Positions 1-7,067 are shown, counted from the stretch's first letter. The stretch: 9,052 nucleotides of DNA from an uncultured Opitutaceae bacterium (GCA_946482625.1 CAMLSH010000124.1:1-9052); one strand, 5' to 3'. Numbers and translations: made by a program. The notes: generated from the letters alone by a model not told the origin.

Positions 1-654
1 CTCATCGTCGGCGATCTCATCGCCGTCGGCAGCTACCGCCGCCACATCCAGTGGAGATTCCTCTGGAAACTTTTCCCCTGGACCGCCCTCGGCGTCCTCG
101 TCGGCTGGTTCGCGATGGGCCGCATCGACGACCGCCAAGCCCGCCTCCTCGTCGGCGTCATCATCCTCGCGATGGTTATCATGCACCTCTGGCGTCGCAC
201 CCCCATGACGATCTCTTTCTCGCTCAAATCGCGCCGCACTCCCGACCTCGAATTACCCGCCGCGCCCCCGCCCTCTCCCGCGCTCCCCACCCCCGACCAC
301 GGCCCTTGGTTCGCCCCGACCATGGGCATCCTCGCCGGCTTCACCACGCTCATCGCCAACGCCGCCGGCCCGCTCATGGCGATCTACCTCCTCGCCATGC
401 GTCTCCCGAAAATGGAATTCGTCGGCACTGCCGCCGTGTTCTTCATGATCCTAAACTGGTTCAAAGTCCCCTTCATGGCGAACCTCGGCCTCATCACGAC
501 CGACAGTGTCCAATTCAATCTCCTGCTCGCCCCCGCCGTCATCCTCGGTGCCTTCGCCGGCCGCGCTGTCCTCCCCCGCGTCAACCAACGCCTCTTCGAA
601 AACCTCGCACTCACGCTCAGCGCCGTATCAGGCATTCGGATGCTCTTCGGTTAA
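1..654 (+). CDS. TauE/SafE (TSUP) family membrane permease, 5'-truncated by window edge
   Basis: The frame is open from base 1 to a TAA at 652-654, giving 217 visible residues and no start, so the N-terminus lies outside the window. The family usually has about 250 residues, so perhaps 30-50 are missing. The protein is very hydrophobic and shows the two-repeat plan of TSUP transporters. The first half carries GD-x-IAVGSYRRH followed by WTALGVLVGW. The second half carries GFTTLIANAAGP, a YLLAMRLPK segment and an NWFKVPF segment, matching the conserved G-x-GGP / N-x-xK pattern of the family. A proline-rich hydrophilic linker (about residues 75-100) joins the halves. The family moves sulfite, organosulfonates or other small anions across the inner membrane; the substrate here cannot be told. 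It is convergent with the operon on the other strand, only 11 bases away, and has no visible functional link to it. Confidence 0.9.
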   Translation, partial: LIVGDLIAVGSYRRHIQWRFLWKLFPWTALGVLVGWFAMGRIDDRQARLLVGVIILAMVIMHLWRRTPMTISFSLKSRRTPDLELPAAPPPSPALPTPDHGPWFAPTMGILAGFTTLIANAAGPLMAIYLLAMRLPKMEFVGTAAVFFMILNWFKVPFMANLGLITTDSVQFNLLLAPAVILGAFAGRAVLPRVNQRLFENLALTLSAVSGIRMLFG

Positions 655-657
655 CCG
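648..657. other. 10-base palindrome over the permease stop codon, convergent junction
   Basis: CGGTTAACCG is a perfect palindrome that includes the TAA stop of the permease. The two convergent genes are separated only by bases 655-665. With no loop and no T-tract this is not a convincing intrinsic terminator. I see no other terminator in the gap, so transcripts from the two strands probably overlap at their 3' ends. Confidence 0.3.
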
Positions 658-665
658 CTCGCGCA

Positions 666-1934
666 TCATCCCGTCCCGACCGTCCCGAATCCCTGCTCCT
701 CGAAAACTTGTCGCAGGTTCACCCGCAGATCGTTTCGCCCAAGCATCCGCGCAAACGCCGCCCTCCGCCCCCGCATCGCCTCGTCGCCCAGCACGAGCCG
801 CAACGCCTCCGGAACCGCGCGCGCTTTCCCGCAGCGCACCGCCAGCCCGTGATGACTCAGCCGCGCCGCAAAATCGAACTGATCGTAATCCTGCGGCCAC
901 ACCACCGCCGCTATCCCGGCTCGCAGACAATGGTACGTGATGCCCGCCCCACCGTGATGAACCACCGCGTCAAAATGTCCGATTTCCCGTTCATAGTTCA
1001 CGTACCGGTAAACGCGCCCGTTCGCCCCTCCGATCCCACCCGCCAGCGCGCCGTCGCTTCCGCCCGTCGTGTAGTGGAAAAACAAATCCGGCATCGCCGC
1101 CGCCCACCCCTGCACATGCTCCAGCATCTGCTGCCGCGCGTACGGCAAATGCGTTCCGATTGTCACTAAAACATTCTTCCTCCGTTCATCCAGCACCGGC
1201 GCCGGCGAAGCCTCGGCATTCGGCGTACGACACACCGGCCCGACAAACCGCACCGCCTTCGGCCAGGTCCCCGGCAATTCCAGCTCTCGCGCACCCAGTG
1301 CCAGAATCACTTCATCCGAGTACACCGCCTCCGAGCCATCCGCCCGATAGATTTGCTCAAGACCCACGTCCCACAGTTCCCTCCGGAAGCTCGCAAAAAC
1401 CATCCGCTTGAACAACCGCACGCCGCTGCGGCCGACCGCATCTCTCAACCGCCCCGCGACGCCCCTCGGCGGCGCCCACCCGCCCAGATACGTCGGCGTC
1501 CCGTCACGCATCTCGATCGCCAACGGCGATGGATGCGATGTCCACCAAGGGATCTCTTGCGCCCGAGCCAAATGCCCGACGCTCGGGAGCGTAAAATCCA
1601 CCAGCGCCAGATCCGGCCGCCGTATCCGCCACGCCAATTCGACCTCGCGCTTCAGCAACGGTAGCAGCCCCAGATTTTCCCGAAATTGCCGCAGCAACAT
1701 CCACGGCCTTCCGCGAACCGGCCGCGGCGTGTTCGCGATACGCCAGACGTCCCCCACGCGCCCGCTCAAGATCGGAACGAACTCGAAACCCGCCGCCACC
1801 ACCGTAGCCGCCGCATCCGGCGTCGTCAGCACACGGATATCCCCAAACTCCCTCAGCACCTCCGCCAGCCCGAGGATCGGGTGCAGATGTCCGTCAAACG
1901 GCGGCGCCACCACGTCGATCTTAAGCCGTGACAT
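666..1934 (-). CDS. UGT-like glycosyltransferase (GT1 family, GT-B fold)
   Basis: This 422-residue protein has the size and layout of MGT/UGT-type transferases, which move a sugar from a nucleotide donor to a small lipophilic acceptor in the cytosol. The N-terminal Rossmann half starts DVVAPPFDGHLHPILGLAE, with the likely catalytic base His16. The C-terminal donor-binding half has HHGGAG (326-331), then H-C-LRAGIAAVVWPQDYDQ ending in Asp351-Gln352, the GT1 signature. The usual HGGxGT-xx-E reads HGGAGIT-Y-H here, so the Glu that often contacts the donor is replaced. The start at 1934 was chosen because homology begins right at MSRLKIDVV and an AGGAG lies 10 bases upstream; the longer open frame to 2030 gives an Arg-rich shadow of the previous gene. 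It overlaps the metallo-hydrolase gene by 14 bases and is the last gene of the operon. Family confidence is high; donor and acceptor are unknown. Confidence 0.92.
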   Translation of the reverse strand: MSRLKIDVVAPPFDGHLHPILGLAEVLREFGDIRVLTTPDAAATVVAAGFEFVPILSGRVGDVWRIANTPRPVRGRPWMLLRQFRENLGLLPLLKREVELAWRIRRPDLALVDFTLPSVGHLARAQEIPWWTSHPSPLAIEMRDGTPTYLGGWAPPRGVAGRLRDAVGRSGVRLFKRMVFASFRRELWDVGLEQIYRADGSEAVYSDEVILALGARELELPGTWPKAVRFVGPVCRTPNAEASPAPVLDERRKNVLVTIGTHLPYARQQMLEHVQGWAAAMPDLFFHYTTGGSDGALAGGIGGANGRVYRYVNYEREIGHFDAVVHHGGAGITYHCLRAGIAAVVWPQDYDQFDFAARLSHHGLAVRCGKARAVPEALRLVLGDEAMRGRRAAFARMLGRNDLRVNLRQVFEEQGFGTVGTG

Positions 1935-2733
1935 ACCGTTGCGTCTCCTCGTCGTGACACGCCAGCAGCCGATGCGTTTTCCGCCGCGCCAGCTCCCGCA
2001 GTTTCTCAACCGTCTCCCGATACGCAGCACCGTCCCACTGCAACCCGAGCACCGGACGCGGCAGATTCACACCCGCCACAATCTGCTCCATCCGCCAAAA
2101 GGCATCTGCGCAGTAAAGCGTCCGCACCCCATCGCTCGTGAACGCCAGCCCGATCTGCCCCGGCGCATGCCCGGGAAGCGCCACGAGCTTCAGCCGCCCG
2201 TCACCAAACAGATCATACGTCGCAAACGGCAACCCGCCGTCGTCCGCCGCAAAATCTTTCGCCGCGATCACTGTACTCCGCCCCGCCAGATCCGCCGGAA
2301 TCAGTGCCGGAAGGAACGCCGCCCGGGTCTGACCAAAAGGCTTCCTCGCCACCAGCGGCGCCAGCGCCTCTTCGTGATAATAAACGCGCGCCCCGGTAAA
2401 CTCGCTCAGTCCGCCAATGTGATCCGCATGGAAATGCGTTACGATCACATGCCGCACCTCCTCTGGCCGCACACCGATTCCCGCAAGCGCCGCCGCCGCC
2501 GTCCCGCGCAACGACACCGGCGTCGCCCAGCGATAAAGCCGGTACGGCCAAGCGCACGTCGCCTCGAAGAAACGCATGCCGTAGCCCGTGTCGCACACGA
2601 TCCAGCCAAGCGCTGGATGCTCGATCGCGAGAAACACCGCGTGAAACGTCACCTTCCGCAGCGTCCGCCCATCCACACTCGCGAGCAGGTGACGGCAGTA
2701 CCCGCCGTTCAGATAATGCACCCGCAGACTCAT
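1921..2733 (-). CDS. Metallo-beta-lactamase-fold hydrolase (lactonase/glyoxalase-II-like)
   Basis: This 270-residue single-domain protein carries a complete two-metal site. It has T-H100-F-H102-A-D104-H105-IGG, H189 in LPGHAPG, D210 in LYCADAFW and H260 in LLACHDEE. The strand WIVCDTGYG (44-52) is the usual early MBL motif. Members hydrolyse esters, thioesters or lactones in the cytosol; the overall plan, with a long N-terminal region before the HxHxDH motif, resembles the N-acyl-homoserine-lactonase-like branch. The start at 2733 forms an ATGA overlap with the stop of the upstream ketosynthase, and the homology begins there; longer in-frame starts back to 2979 only read through the ketosynthase. 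No signal peptide is visible. In this operon it may hydrolyse a thioester or lactone intermediate made by the ketosynthase; that role is inference. Quorum quenching is possible but nothing in the neighbourhood supports it. Confidence 0.93.
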   Translation of the reverse strand: MSLRVHYLNGGYCRHLLASVDGRTLRKVTFHAVFLAIEHPALGWIVCDTGYGMRFFEATCAWPYRLYRWATPVSLRGTAAAALAGIGVRPEEVRHVIVTHFHADHIGGLSEFTGARVYYHEEALAPLVARKPFGQTRAAFLPALIPADLAGRSTVIAAKDFAADDGGLPFATYDLFGDGRLKLVALPGHAPGQIGLAFTSDGVRTLYCADAFWRMEQIVAGVNLPRPVLGLQWDGAAYRETVEKLRELARRKTHRLLACHDEETQRYVTA

Positions 2734-3710
2734 AGCGTGATGATTCCCACCGCCTGCGTGTAACCCGCCGCCGTCCCGAGCAACATCACCCGCGTGCCCG
2801 CCGGCTTTTTCTCCCGCACGCCATGCAGCACAAACGGCAGCGACGCTGCCACCAGGTTGCCGTGCTCCGCGAGCGTCGCATGTAGACGCTCCCGCGAAAT
2901 TCCCAGTCTCCGCGTGATCAATTCCACCGCAGGCCCCGACGCCTGATGCGGCACAACCTCGACGTCGCTCAACGAGCACGCCGTTTCGCGCAACACCCGC
3001 TCGACCAGCGGAGGCAGCAACCGGCTCGCCAGTTTATGCACCGCCTTTCCATCCATGCGGAAACGGTACTTCGCATCGATCTCGGCCGTGTAGGCATACG
3101 AAGGCAGCCGGTGTCCACCGCCCTCAACTTCGCAAAGATGCGCCCCCTCCGAAAACGTCTCCATCACTAGCCGGCACGGATGAACCGGCTCTGTGGCTTC
3201 GAAGACAAACGCCGCCGCGCCGTCCCCCATCAAGCACGCGCTCTCCGGCTCCGCCCAGTTCACACCCGCCAGCGGCGTCTCCGCACAGACAACGAGAATT
3301 CGCTTCGCATCTCCGCTCGCGAAAAGCCCATTCAAGACCTTCAGCGCCGCAAAAAAACCAAGGCAGCTCGCATGCACATCCATGCACGGCACACCCGCCG
3401 CGGCCTCGCCCAGTGCCTCCTGGATCAACGCCGCGTTGCACGGAATCGGCTGCTGCACGCACAAACTCGCATCGATGACCAGGTCCAGCTCGCCCACCCC
3501 GCATCGGGCCTCCGCCAGCGCGCGCCCGATCACGATCCCCGCCATCGTCGCCGCCGACTCGTCACCGGTTGCTCGATACCGATGCTGCACGCCTGTCCGC
3601 GCGAAGACCGTCCCCGGCGCGAAGCCCAGCCGCTTGTCGAGTTCCTCGGCGTCGATGCGAAGCCGCGGCAGGTAACGTCCCGATCCGGTTATGCGGAAAT
3701 GTTGATGCAT
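2730..3710 (-). CDS. Ketoacyl synthase III (FabH-like) condensing enzyme
   Basis: This 326-residue thiolase-fold protein is close to FabH length. The Cys-His-Asn triad of KSIII enzymes is complete: Cys116 in DVHASCLGFF, His255 in VPHQASGPA and Asn285 in EHGNLVAASLPF. Supporting motifs are ARTGVQHR (37-44), GDGAAAFVF (162-170) and the C-terminal G-T-AAGYTQAVGI. Such enzymes transfer an acyl group to the Cys, then condense it with malonyl-ACP or another acyl group. It sits between a hydrolase and a metallo-hydrolase in a MarR-controlled operon, away from fab genes, so it is probably a dedicated pathway enzyme rather than housekeeping FabH. Some relatives only esterify or transfer acyl groups, and that cannot be excluded. 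The ATG at 3710 overlaps the upstream gene by 22 bases and has no clear ribosome site, so translation is probably coupled. The stop makes an ATGA overlap with the metallo-hydrolase gene. Confidence 0.93.
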   Translation of the reverse strand: MHQHFRITGSGRYLPRLRIDAEELDKRLGFAPGTVFARTGVQHRYRATGDESAATMAGIVIGRALAEARCGVGELDLVIDASLCVQQPIPCNAALIQEALGEAAAGVPCMDVHASCLGFFAALKVLNGLFASGDAKRILVVCAETPLAGVNWAEPESACLMGDGAAAFVFEATEPVHPCRLVMETFSEGAHLCEVEGGGHRLPSYAYTAEIDAKYRFRMDGKAVHKLASRLLPPLVERVLRETACSLSDVEVVPHQASGPAVELITRRLGISRERLHATLAEHGNLVAASLPFVLHGVREKKPAGTRVMLLGTAAGYTQAVGIITL

Positions 3711-4270
3711 GGCTGGAAAAGAAAACTCGTGATCCGCTCGCGGCAGAGACGCACAAACGCCGGGTCATCGAGATACCCCATGTGCCCACAATTCAATGAC
3801 GGCGGTCCACCGCGGAAAAACGCCCGCGAAAGATAATCGCGCGAGCCCTGCACAATCACCGCCTCCGCATACCGCGGCGGCCGTCTCGCCACCGGCCCGA
3901 AACAAATCAGCCCGCACTTCCGCTCCTCCGCTTCCGAAAGCTCAAGATTGTTAAACAGCTCCAACCCCGAACTCCCCGCGAGAAACACCACCTTCTCTGC
4001 ACGCGCGATCAGCCGAGTCACATCGTCGCGATAGGCAGCCGCAAAGCCCGGCCTCCGCGACGCCAGATAACCGCGAAAGTTCCTCCAGCTCGCCAACACC
4101 AGCGGCACCTCGCGAAATTCCCCGCTCGACCGATACGGAAAATTGAGCGGCACAAGCTCGCGGTCACGCCCGGCCAACTGCTCCAGAAAGCGATGCTGCT
4201 CCGGACTGAGCGCACAACAACCCGGACGGCTCTGCCCCGTAAGGAAAGCAATGATCGGCGCGCCGCTCAT
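3689..4270 (-). CDS. Small alpha/beta-hydrolase-like protein
   Basis: This is a 193-residue cytosolic protein of a family I cannot name. The order of elements suggests a compact alpha/beta hydrolase. A strand followed by a possible oxyanion turn (IIAFLTGQSRPG, 6-17) comes first. Next is VVFLAGSSGLELF (94-106), which fits a nucleophile elbow of AxSxG type with Ser100. Then come AVIVQGSRDYLSR with Asp145 and NCGHMGYL with His163, in the positions expected for the acid and the His of a Ser-Asp-His triad. The first Gly of the usual GxSxG is Ala, which is tolerated in some lipases. It is short for the fold, so any cap domain is missing. The start at 4270 gives an ATGA overlap with the upstream glycosyltransferase stop; the open frame continues to 4810 but only as the shadow of that gene. 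It probably acts as an esterase or thioesterase on a product of the neighbouring ketosynthase (inference). Confidence 0.82.
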   Translation of the reverse strand: MSGAPIIAFLTGQSRPGCCALSPEQHRFLEQLAGRDRELVPLNFPYRSSGEFREVPLVLASWRNFRGYLASRRPGFAAAYRDDVTRLIARAEKVVFLAGSSGLELFNNLELSEAEERKCGLICFGPVARRPPRYAEAVIVQGSRDYLSRAFFRGGPPSLNCGHMGYLDDPAFVRLCRERITSFLFQPCINISA

Positions 4271-5415
4271 AGGTATTCGAACTCCGTGACAGAGCGCACG
4301 CGGATCATCCGCGTCCTCCAGCGAATCGTTTTTCTCAAACAAGCCACCACCAGAAAAACCGGTTGCGCCACATCCAGGATCACCGAGGCCAGACTCCGAT
4401 GCGGCATCGCCGCTCCAAGAAATTCCTCCTTCACGCGCCGTAGCACCCACTCCCTCACAATCAGCGTCACAACCACCGCGCCCACCCCGATCATCGAAAA
4501 TGGCGCCAGCCCGAGCAGCGCGATCAACAACAGCGGCGGCACCGCATAAGCCACCGCGATTCCCGCCCGCTGACTCCACGGGCATTCGCCGATCAACAGC
4601 CGTGTAAACACAAACCACCGATGGAGAATACCCAACAATTTTCCCAACGATTCCACCGACGTCGCGATATCGTGCGGCTCCACCGTTTGCACAATCCGAA
4701 GGCCGCGCCGACGCAACTCCAGCGCAAGCGCGAGATCGTCCGTCAACGCCCGCCGGATCGCGTGAAACACATCCAGCTGCCGCGCCTCGTCCACCCGCAT
4801 CGCATAACACATCCCGTGAATCGAGAGCGGTTCTGAAAACGCCAACACCGGCAGATACGTCAGCACCGCCGCCGAATTCACGAACTCAGCCAGCCACCCG
4901 CTCCAGCCGTCCCCAGCTGCGTGATACCGCGGCAGCCCCGTCGCCAGTGCCGCTCCACCGTCGAGCCCCGCGACCAGCGCCGCCAGCCCCGCCTCCGTCA
5001 GCCGTGTATCGTCATCGAGCACGACAAATACCGCCGTCTCCACCTGTGGCAAAGCCAGCGCGAGTTTATGCGCCTTGGGGTTCTCGCTCTGTCCGTGCGG
5101 CGGACAGCGTAGAAGCGTCACCGCGACCGCGGAGTTTTCCGCCACGAGCCGCTCGCAAACCGTCGCGCCTTCCGGATCGTCTTCATCGACCAGCCACAGA
5201 AATCGCTCACTCGGCAACGTCCGCAGATTCGCCGCCAACGTCTCCGCCAGCCGCGGATCGCCTCCCAAAATCGGCTGCACAATCGTCACGTGCCCACCCT
5301 CCGCCGCAGATCCCGCAACGTCCGCCTGCGACCGCCGCGCATACCGGCTCGCGAGCCATGCCTTTGCACCCAGCTGCGCCAGATAAGCGACGGCGATGAC
5401 GAGCGGCGCGATCAT
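4267..5415 (-). CDS. Membrane-bound glycosyltransferase, GT2/GT21 (HpnI/ceramide glucosyltransferase-like)
   Basis: This 382-residue protein has an N-terminal membrane helix (about 2-22), a cytosolic GT-A domain and hydrophobic helices near 285-303, 305-322 and 345-361. That is the architecture of ceramide glucosyltransferase and hopanoid HpnI-type enzymes, which glycosylate a membrane lipid from a nucleotide sugar. Motifs in order are TIVQPILGGDPRL (44-56), DEDDPEG (78-84), ENPKAHKLA (111-119), the metal-binding DDD (134-136), TDDLALALELRRRG (225-238) with the likely catalytic Asp, and LHRWFVFTR (264-272). In the GT21 (R/Q)xxRW motif the first residue is Ile263 here. The start was set at 5415 because AAGGAG lies 5 bases upstream and the ATG makes an ATGA overlap with the preceding SDR stop; an in-frame start at 5433 would add six residues. 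The other end makes an ATGA overlap with the hydrolase gene. A lipid acceptor is likely but its identity is unknown. Confidence 0.88.
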   Translation of the reverse strand: MIAPLVIAVAYLAQLGAKAWLASRYARRSQADVAGSAAEGGHVTIVQPILGGDPRLAETLAANLRTLPSERFLWLVDEDDPEGATVCERLVAENSAVAVTLLRCPPHGQSENPKAHKLALALPQVETAVFVVLDDDTRLTEAGLAALVAGLDGGAALATGLPRYHAAGDGWSGWLAEFVNSAAVLTYLPVLAFSEPLSIHGMCYAMRVDEARQLDVFHAIRRALTDDLALALELRRRGLRIVQTVEPHDIATSVESLGKLLGILHRWFVFTRLLIGECPWSQRAGIAVAYAVPPLLLIALLGLAPFSMIGVGAVVVTLIVREWVLRRVKEEFLGAAMPHRSLASVILDVAQPVFLVVACLRKTIRWRTRMIRVRSVTEFEYL

Positions 5416-6353
5416 GACTGCTCCTTTTGCCAAGCGATGAACCGCTCCACGCCCTCATCCAGGCTCACCGACGGCGGCCCGAGCTCACGCAGGCTCTTCG
5501 TGACGTCCATGGTCTTCGAATACGCGAACACCGACACGCCAAACCGCGTAATGGGCGGCTCGCCCAAAAAAGGGAGCGCGCGATAAACCGCCTCCACGCA
5601 CGTCGCTGCCCGCATCGCCCGGCGCGCCTGAATTTTCCGCTTCGGTGCGGGCAGGTTCAGTTGCGTAAACAGTCCGGTCAAAAACGCCACCACCGGCACC
5701 GGCTGGTTGTTCGTGAGGTGGAAAAGCCCCTCCGCCCTCCGCTCGATCACTCGCACGATATAAGCCACCAGCGAGTCGATGTAGATCAGGTCCGCCATCA
5801 CCGTCTCGTCCGACTCAATCACTGGAAACTTCCCTTTCTCCGCTGCTCGCAGGATACGTGGAAACACCACTGTGTCGCCCGGCCCGAAAACCGCCCTCGG
5901 ACGCAAGATCGTCTTCGGCCCTTCGTACGCGCGCACCAACTCCTCGCCGGCAAATTTCGTGCGCGCATAGTGATTGAGAAACCGCACGGCCGGCGGCGTC
6001 GCCTCGTCCATCGCGTACTGATGCTCGTTGCGATAAAGCACCGCGCTCGTCGAAACGTAGACCAGATGCGGCGTCCCCGCCTCCCGGCAAAACATCAGCA
6101 CGTTCCTCGTGGCCTCCACATTCTGTCGCTCGAAGTCCTTCGCCGTCCCCCAGGGCGATGACCTCGCCGCGCAATGCACCACCACGTCCGGTCGGAAATC
6201 TACCTCGATCCGCCGCGTCAAATCCGTCTGCACCCAGCGCCCCGCTCGCGACGGACTGCGTGACAACGCGACCGTCTCCCATCCACGCGCCACCGTCTCC
6301 GCGCACAACGCGCCACCAACAAACCCCGATCCTCCTGTAACCAAAATCTTCAT
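5412..6353 (-). CDS. Extended SDR NAD(P)-dependent oxidoreductase/epimerase (3-beta-HSD-like)
   Basis: This 313-residue Rossmann protein starts MKILVTGGSGFVGG, with the TGxxGxxG nucleotide loop at residues 6-13. VVVHCAA (57-63), the strand YVSTSAVLY with Ser101/Thr102, and the catalytic Y129-A-R-T-K133 complete the extended SDR active site. RPRAVFGPGD (151-160) is the typical segment after the catalytic helix. The family includes nucleotide-sugar epimerases, 3-beta-hydroxysteroid dehydrogenases and OleD-like reducers of long beta-keto acyl products. The lack of sugar-nucleotide landmarks and the position beside a ketosynthase favour a lipid or beta-keto substrate, but this is inference. It begins with an ATGA overlap with the MarR gene stop, preceded by a GGGGTGA stretch, and ends with another ATGA overlap with the glycosyltransferase gene. 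The adenine-binding loop residues are not diagnostic enough to choose NAD or NADP. Confidence 0.93.
   Translation of the reverse strand: MKILVTGGSGFVGGALCAETVARGWETVALSRSPSRAGRWVQTDLTRRIEVDFRPDVVVHCAARSSPWGTAKDFERQNVEATRNVLMFCREAGTPHLVYVSTSAVLYRNEHQYAMDEATPPAVRFLNHYARTKFAGEELVRAYEGPKTILRPRAVFGPGDTVVFPRILRAAEKGKFPVIESDETVMADLIYIDSLVAYIVRVIERRAEGLFHLTNNQPVPVVAFLTGLFTQLNLPAPKRKIQARRAMRAATCVEAVYRALPFLGEPPITRFGVSVFAYSKTMDVTKSLRELGPPSVSLDEGVERFIAWQKEQS
5421..5426 (-). promoter_or_regulatory. Ribosome binding site that fixes the GT21-like gene start
   Basis: AAGGAG on the minus strand lies inside the end of the SDR gene, 5 bases before the ATG at 5415. It is the best Shine-Dalgarno match in the operon and favours 5415 over the alternative in-frame start at 5433. 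Confidence 0.7.
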
Positions 6354-6910
6354 GCATCACCCCGTTTCGTTCTCTTCGGCTTGCTCGTTCGTCCCGACGC
6401 GCCTCCTGCCTCCGCCAGCACCGCATCGATCGCCTCCACCGCCGCTACGGGAAGTTTCTCCAAAAACGGAAGCGCTCCCGCCAACTCCGCGGGCGAAAAC
6501 GACTCCGCCATCCGCTGCAGCGCTCGATGATAGACCGGAATCAACCGCGCATGCAGCCGCTTGCCCGCCGGCGTCAAAAGCACCTTCAGCGCCCGCCGGT
6601 CCTCCGTATCGCGTTTCCGCGTGAGCAAGCCCCGCTCCTCCAGCTGATCGAGGATGTACGTCGTGCTCGACGGATCGACGACCAGCGAAAGCGCCAGCTC
6701 CGACGCCCTCATGCCGCCCGGCCGCGCCGCGAGGAGATTGATCACATTAAACTGCGCCGCCGAAACACCGAACGCCCGAAACAACCGCCCCGCTTCCCGC
6801 TGGAGAACGCTCCCCGCCCTCACCGTTTCCACTGTGAGCGCGCGCAGGGCGATGGCCGATATGCTTGGAATCACAATGATTGGAATTCCAACCGACTCGG
6901 CCGCCGTCAA
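6350..6910 (-). CDS. MarR-family winged-helix transcriptional regulator, first gene of the operon
   Basis: This is up to 186 residues with the MarR plan. A dimer helix (about 24-48) leads into GVSAAQFNVINLL. The recognition region runs SELALSLVVDPSSTTYILDQL (70-90), then the wing RDTEDRRALKVLLT (100-113), where the D-x-R motif is conserved, and C-terminal dimer helices follow. The tail KPKRTKRGDA is basic. MarR proteins usually repress their own operon and release DNA on binding a small phenolic or lipophilic ligand, so this is the likely local regulator. The start is uncertain: 6910 is a TTG with only a weak AGG near it, while GTG codons at 6874 and 6832 are in frame. A palindrome at 6880-6891 lies inside the longest version and may be the operator, which would argue for a later start. 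The gene ends in an ATGA overlap with the SDR gene. Confidence 0.87.
   Translation of the reverse strand: MTAAESVGIPIIVIPSISAIALRALTVETVRAGSVLQREAGRLFRAFGVSAAQFNVINLLAARPGGMRASELALSLVVDPSSTTYILDQLEERGLLTRKRDTEDRRALKVLLTPAGKRLHARLIPVYHRALQRMAESFSPAELAGALPFLEKLPVAAVEAIDAVLAEAGGASGRTSKPKRTKRGDA
6865..6891. promoter_or_regulatory. Candidate MarR operator: 12-base palindrome plus a repeated half-site
   Basis: TTGGAATTCCAA at 6880-6891 is a perfect palindrome. A second TTGGAAT sits at 6865-6871, 15 bases away on the same face, and AATCA-CAA-TGATT (6869-6881) forms another inverted repeat between them. The length and TTG/CAA ends resemble the 12-base operators of SlyA/MarR-type dimers. It lies within the first residues of the longest MarR reading frame, the expected place for autoregulation. 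Function is inferred, not shown. Confidence 0.45.
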
Positions 6911-7067
6911 GCCTGTCTTTGCTCAAAGTCCGTCCATCCGTCCCGGGTCCCCGCCATCCTCAACCAGACCACAACGGTCTCACCGAACCGCCCGCACTCC
7001 TTGGACCATTCAGACTACACGACAGCCGGAACCCGGGCGCCTAGCCCGTCAAACACCCGTCCCACTT

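Noticed and set aside
51..1169. Long plus-strand open frame (372 codons)
   Set aside because: It is Arg/Pro/His-rich, crosses the permease stop and runs antisense through the UGT gene; a shadow caused by high GC.
1921..2733. Quorum-quenching AHL lactonase
   Set aside because: The metal motif is compatible, but it is shared by many MBL enzymes and no quorum-sensing gene is nearby.
1408..2763. Long plus-strand open frame (451 codons)
   Set aside because: Antisense to the UGT and MBL genes, with no family motif and an Arg/Pro-rich composition.
666..6353. OleABCD olefin pathway
   Set aside because: KSIII, SDR and hydrolase recall OleA, OleD and OleB, but there is no OleC ligase-like gene, the hydrolase is too small, and two glycosyltransferases do not fit.
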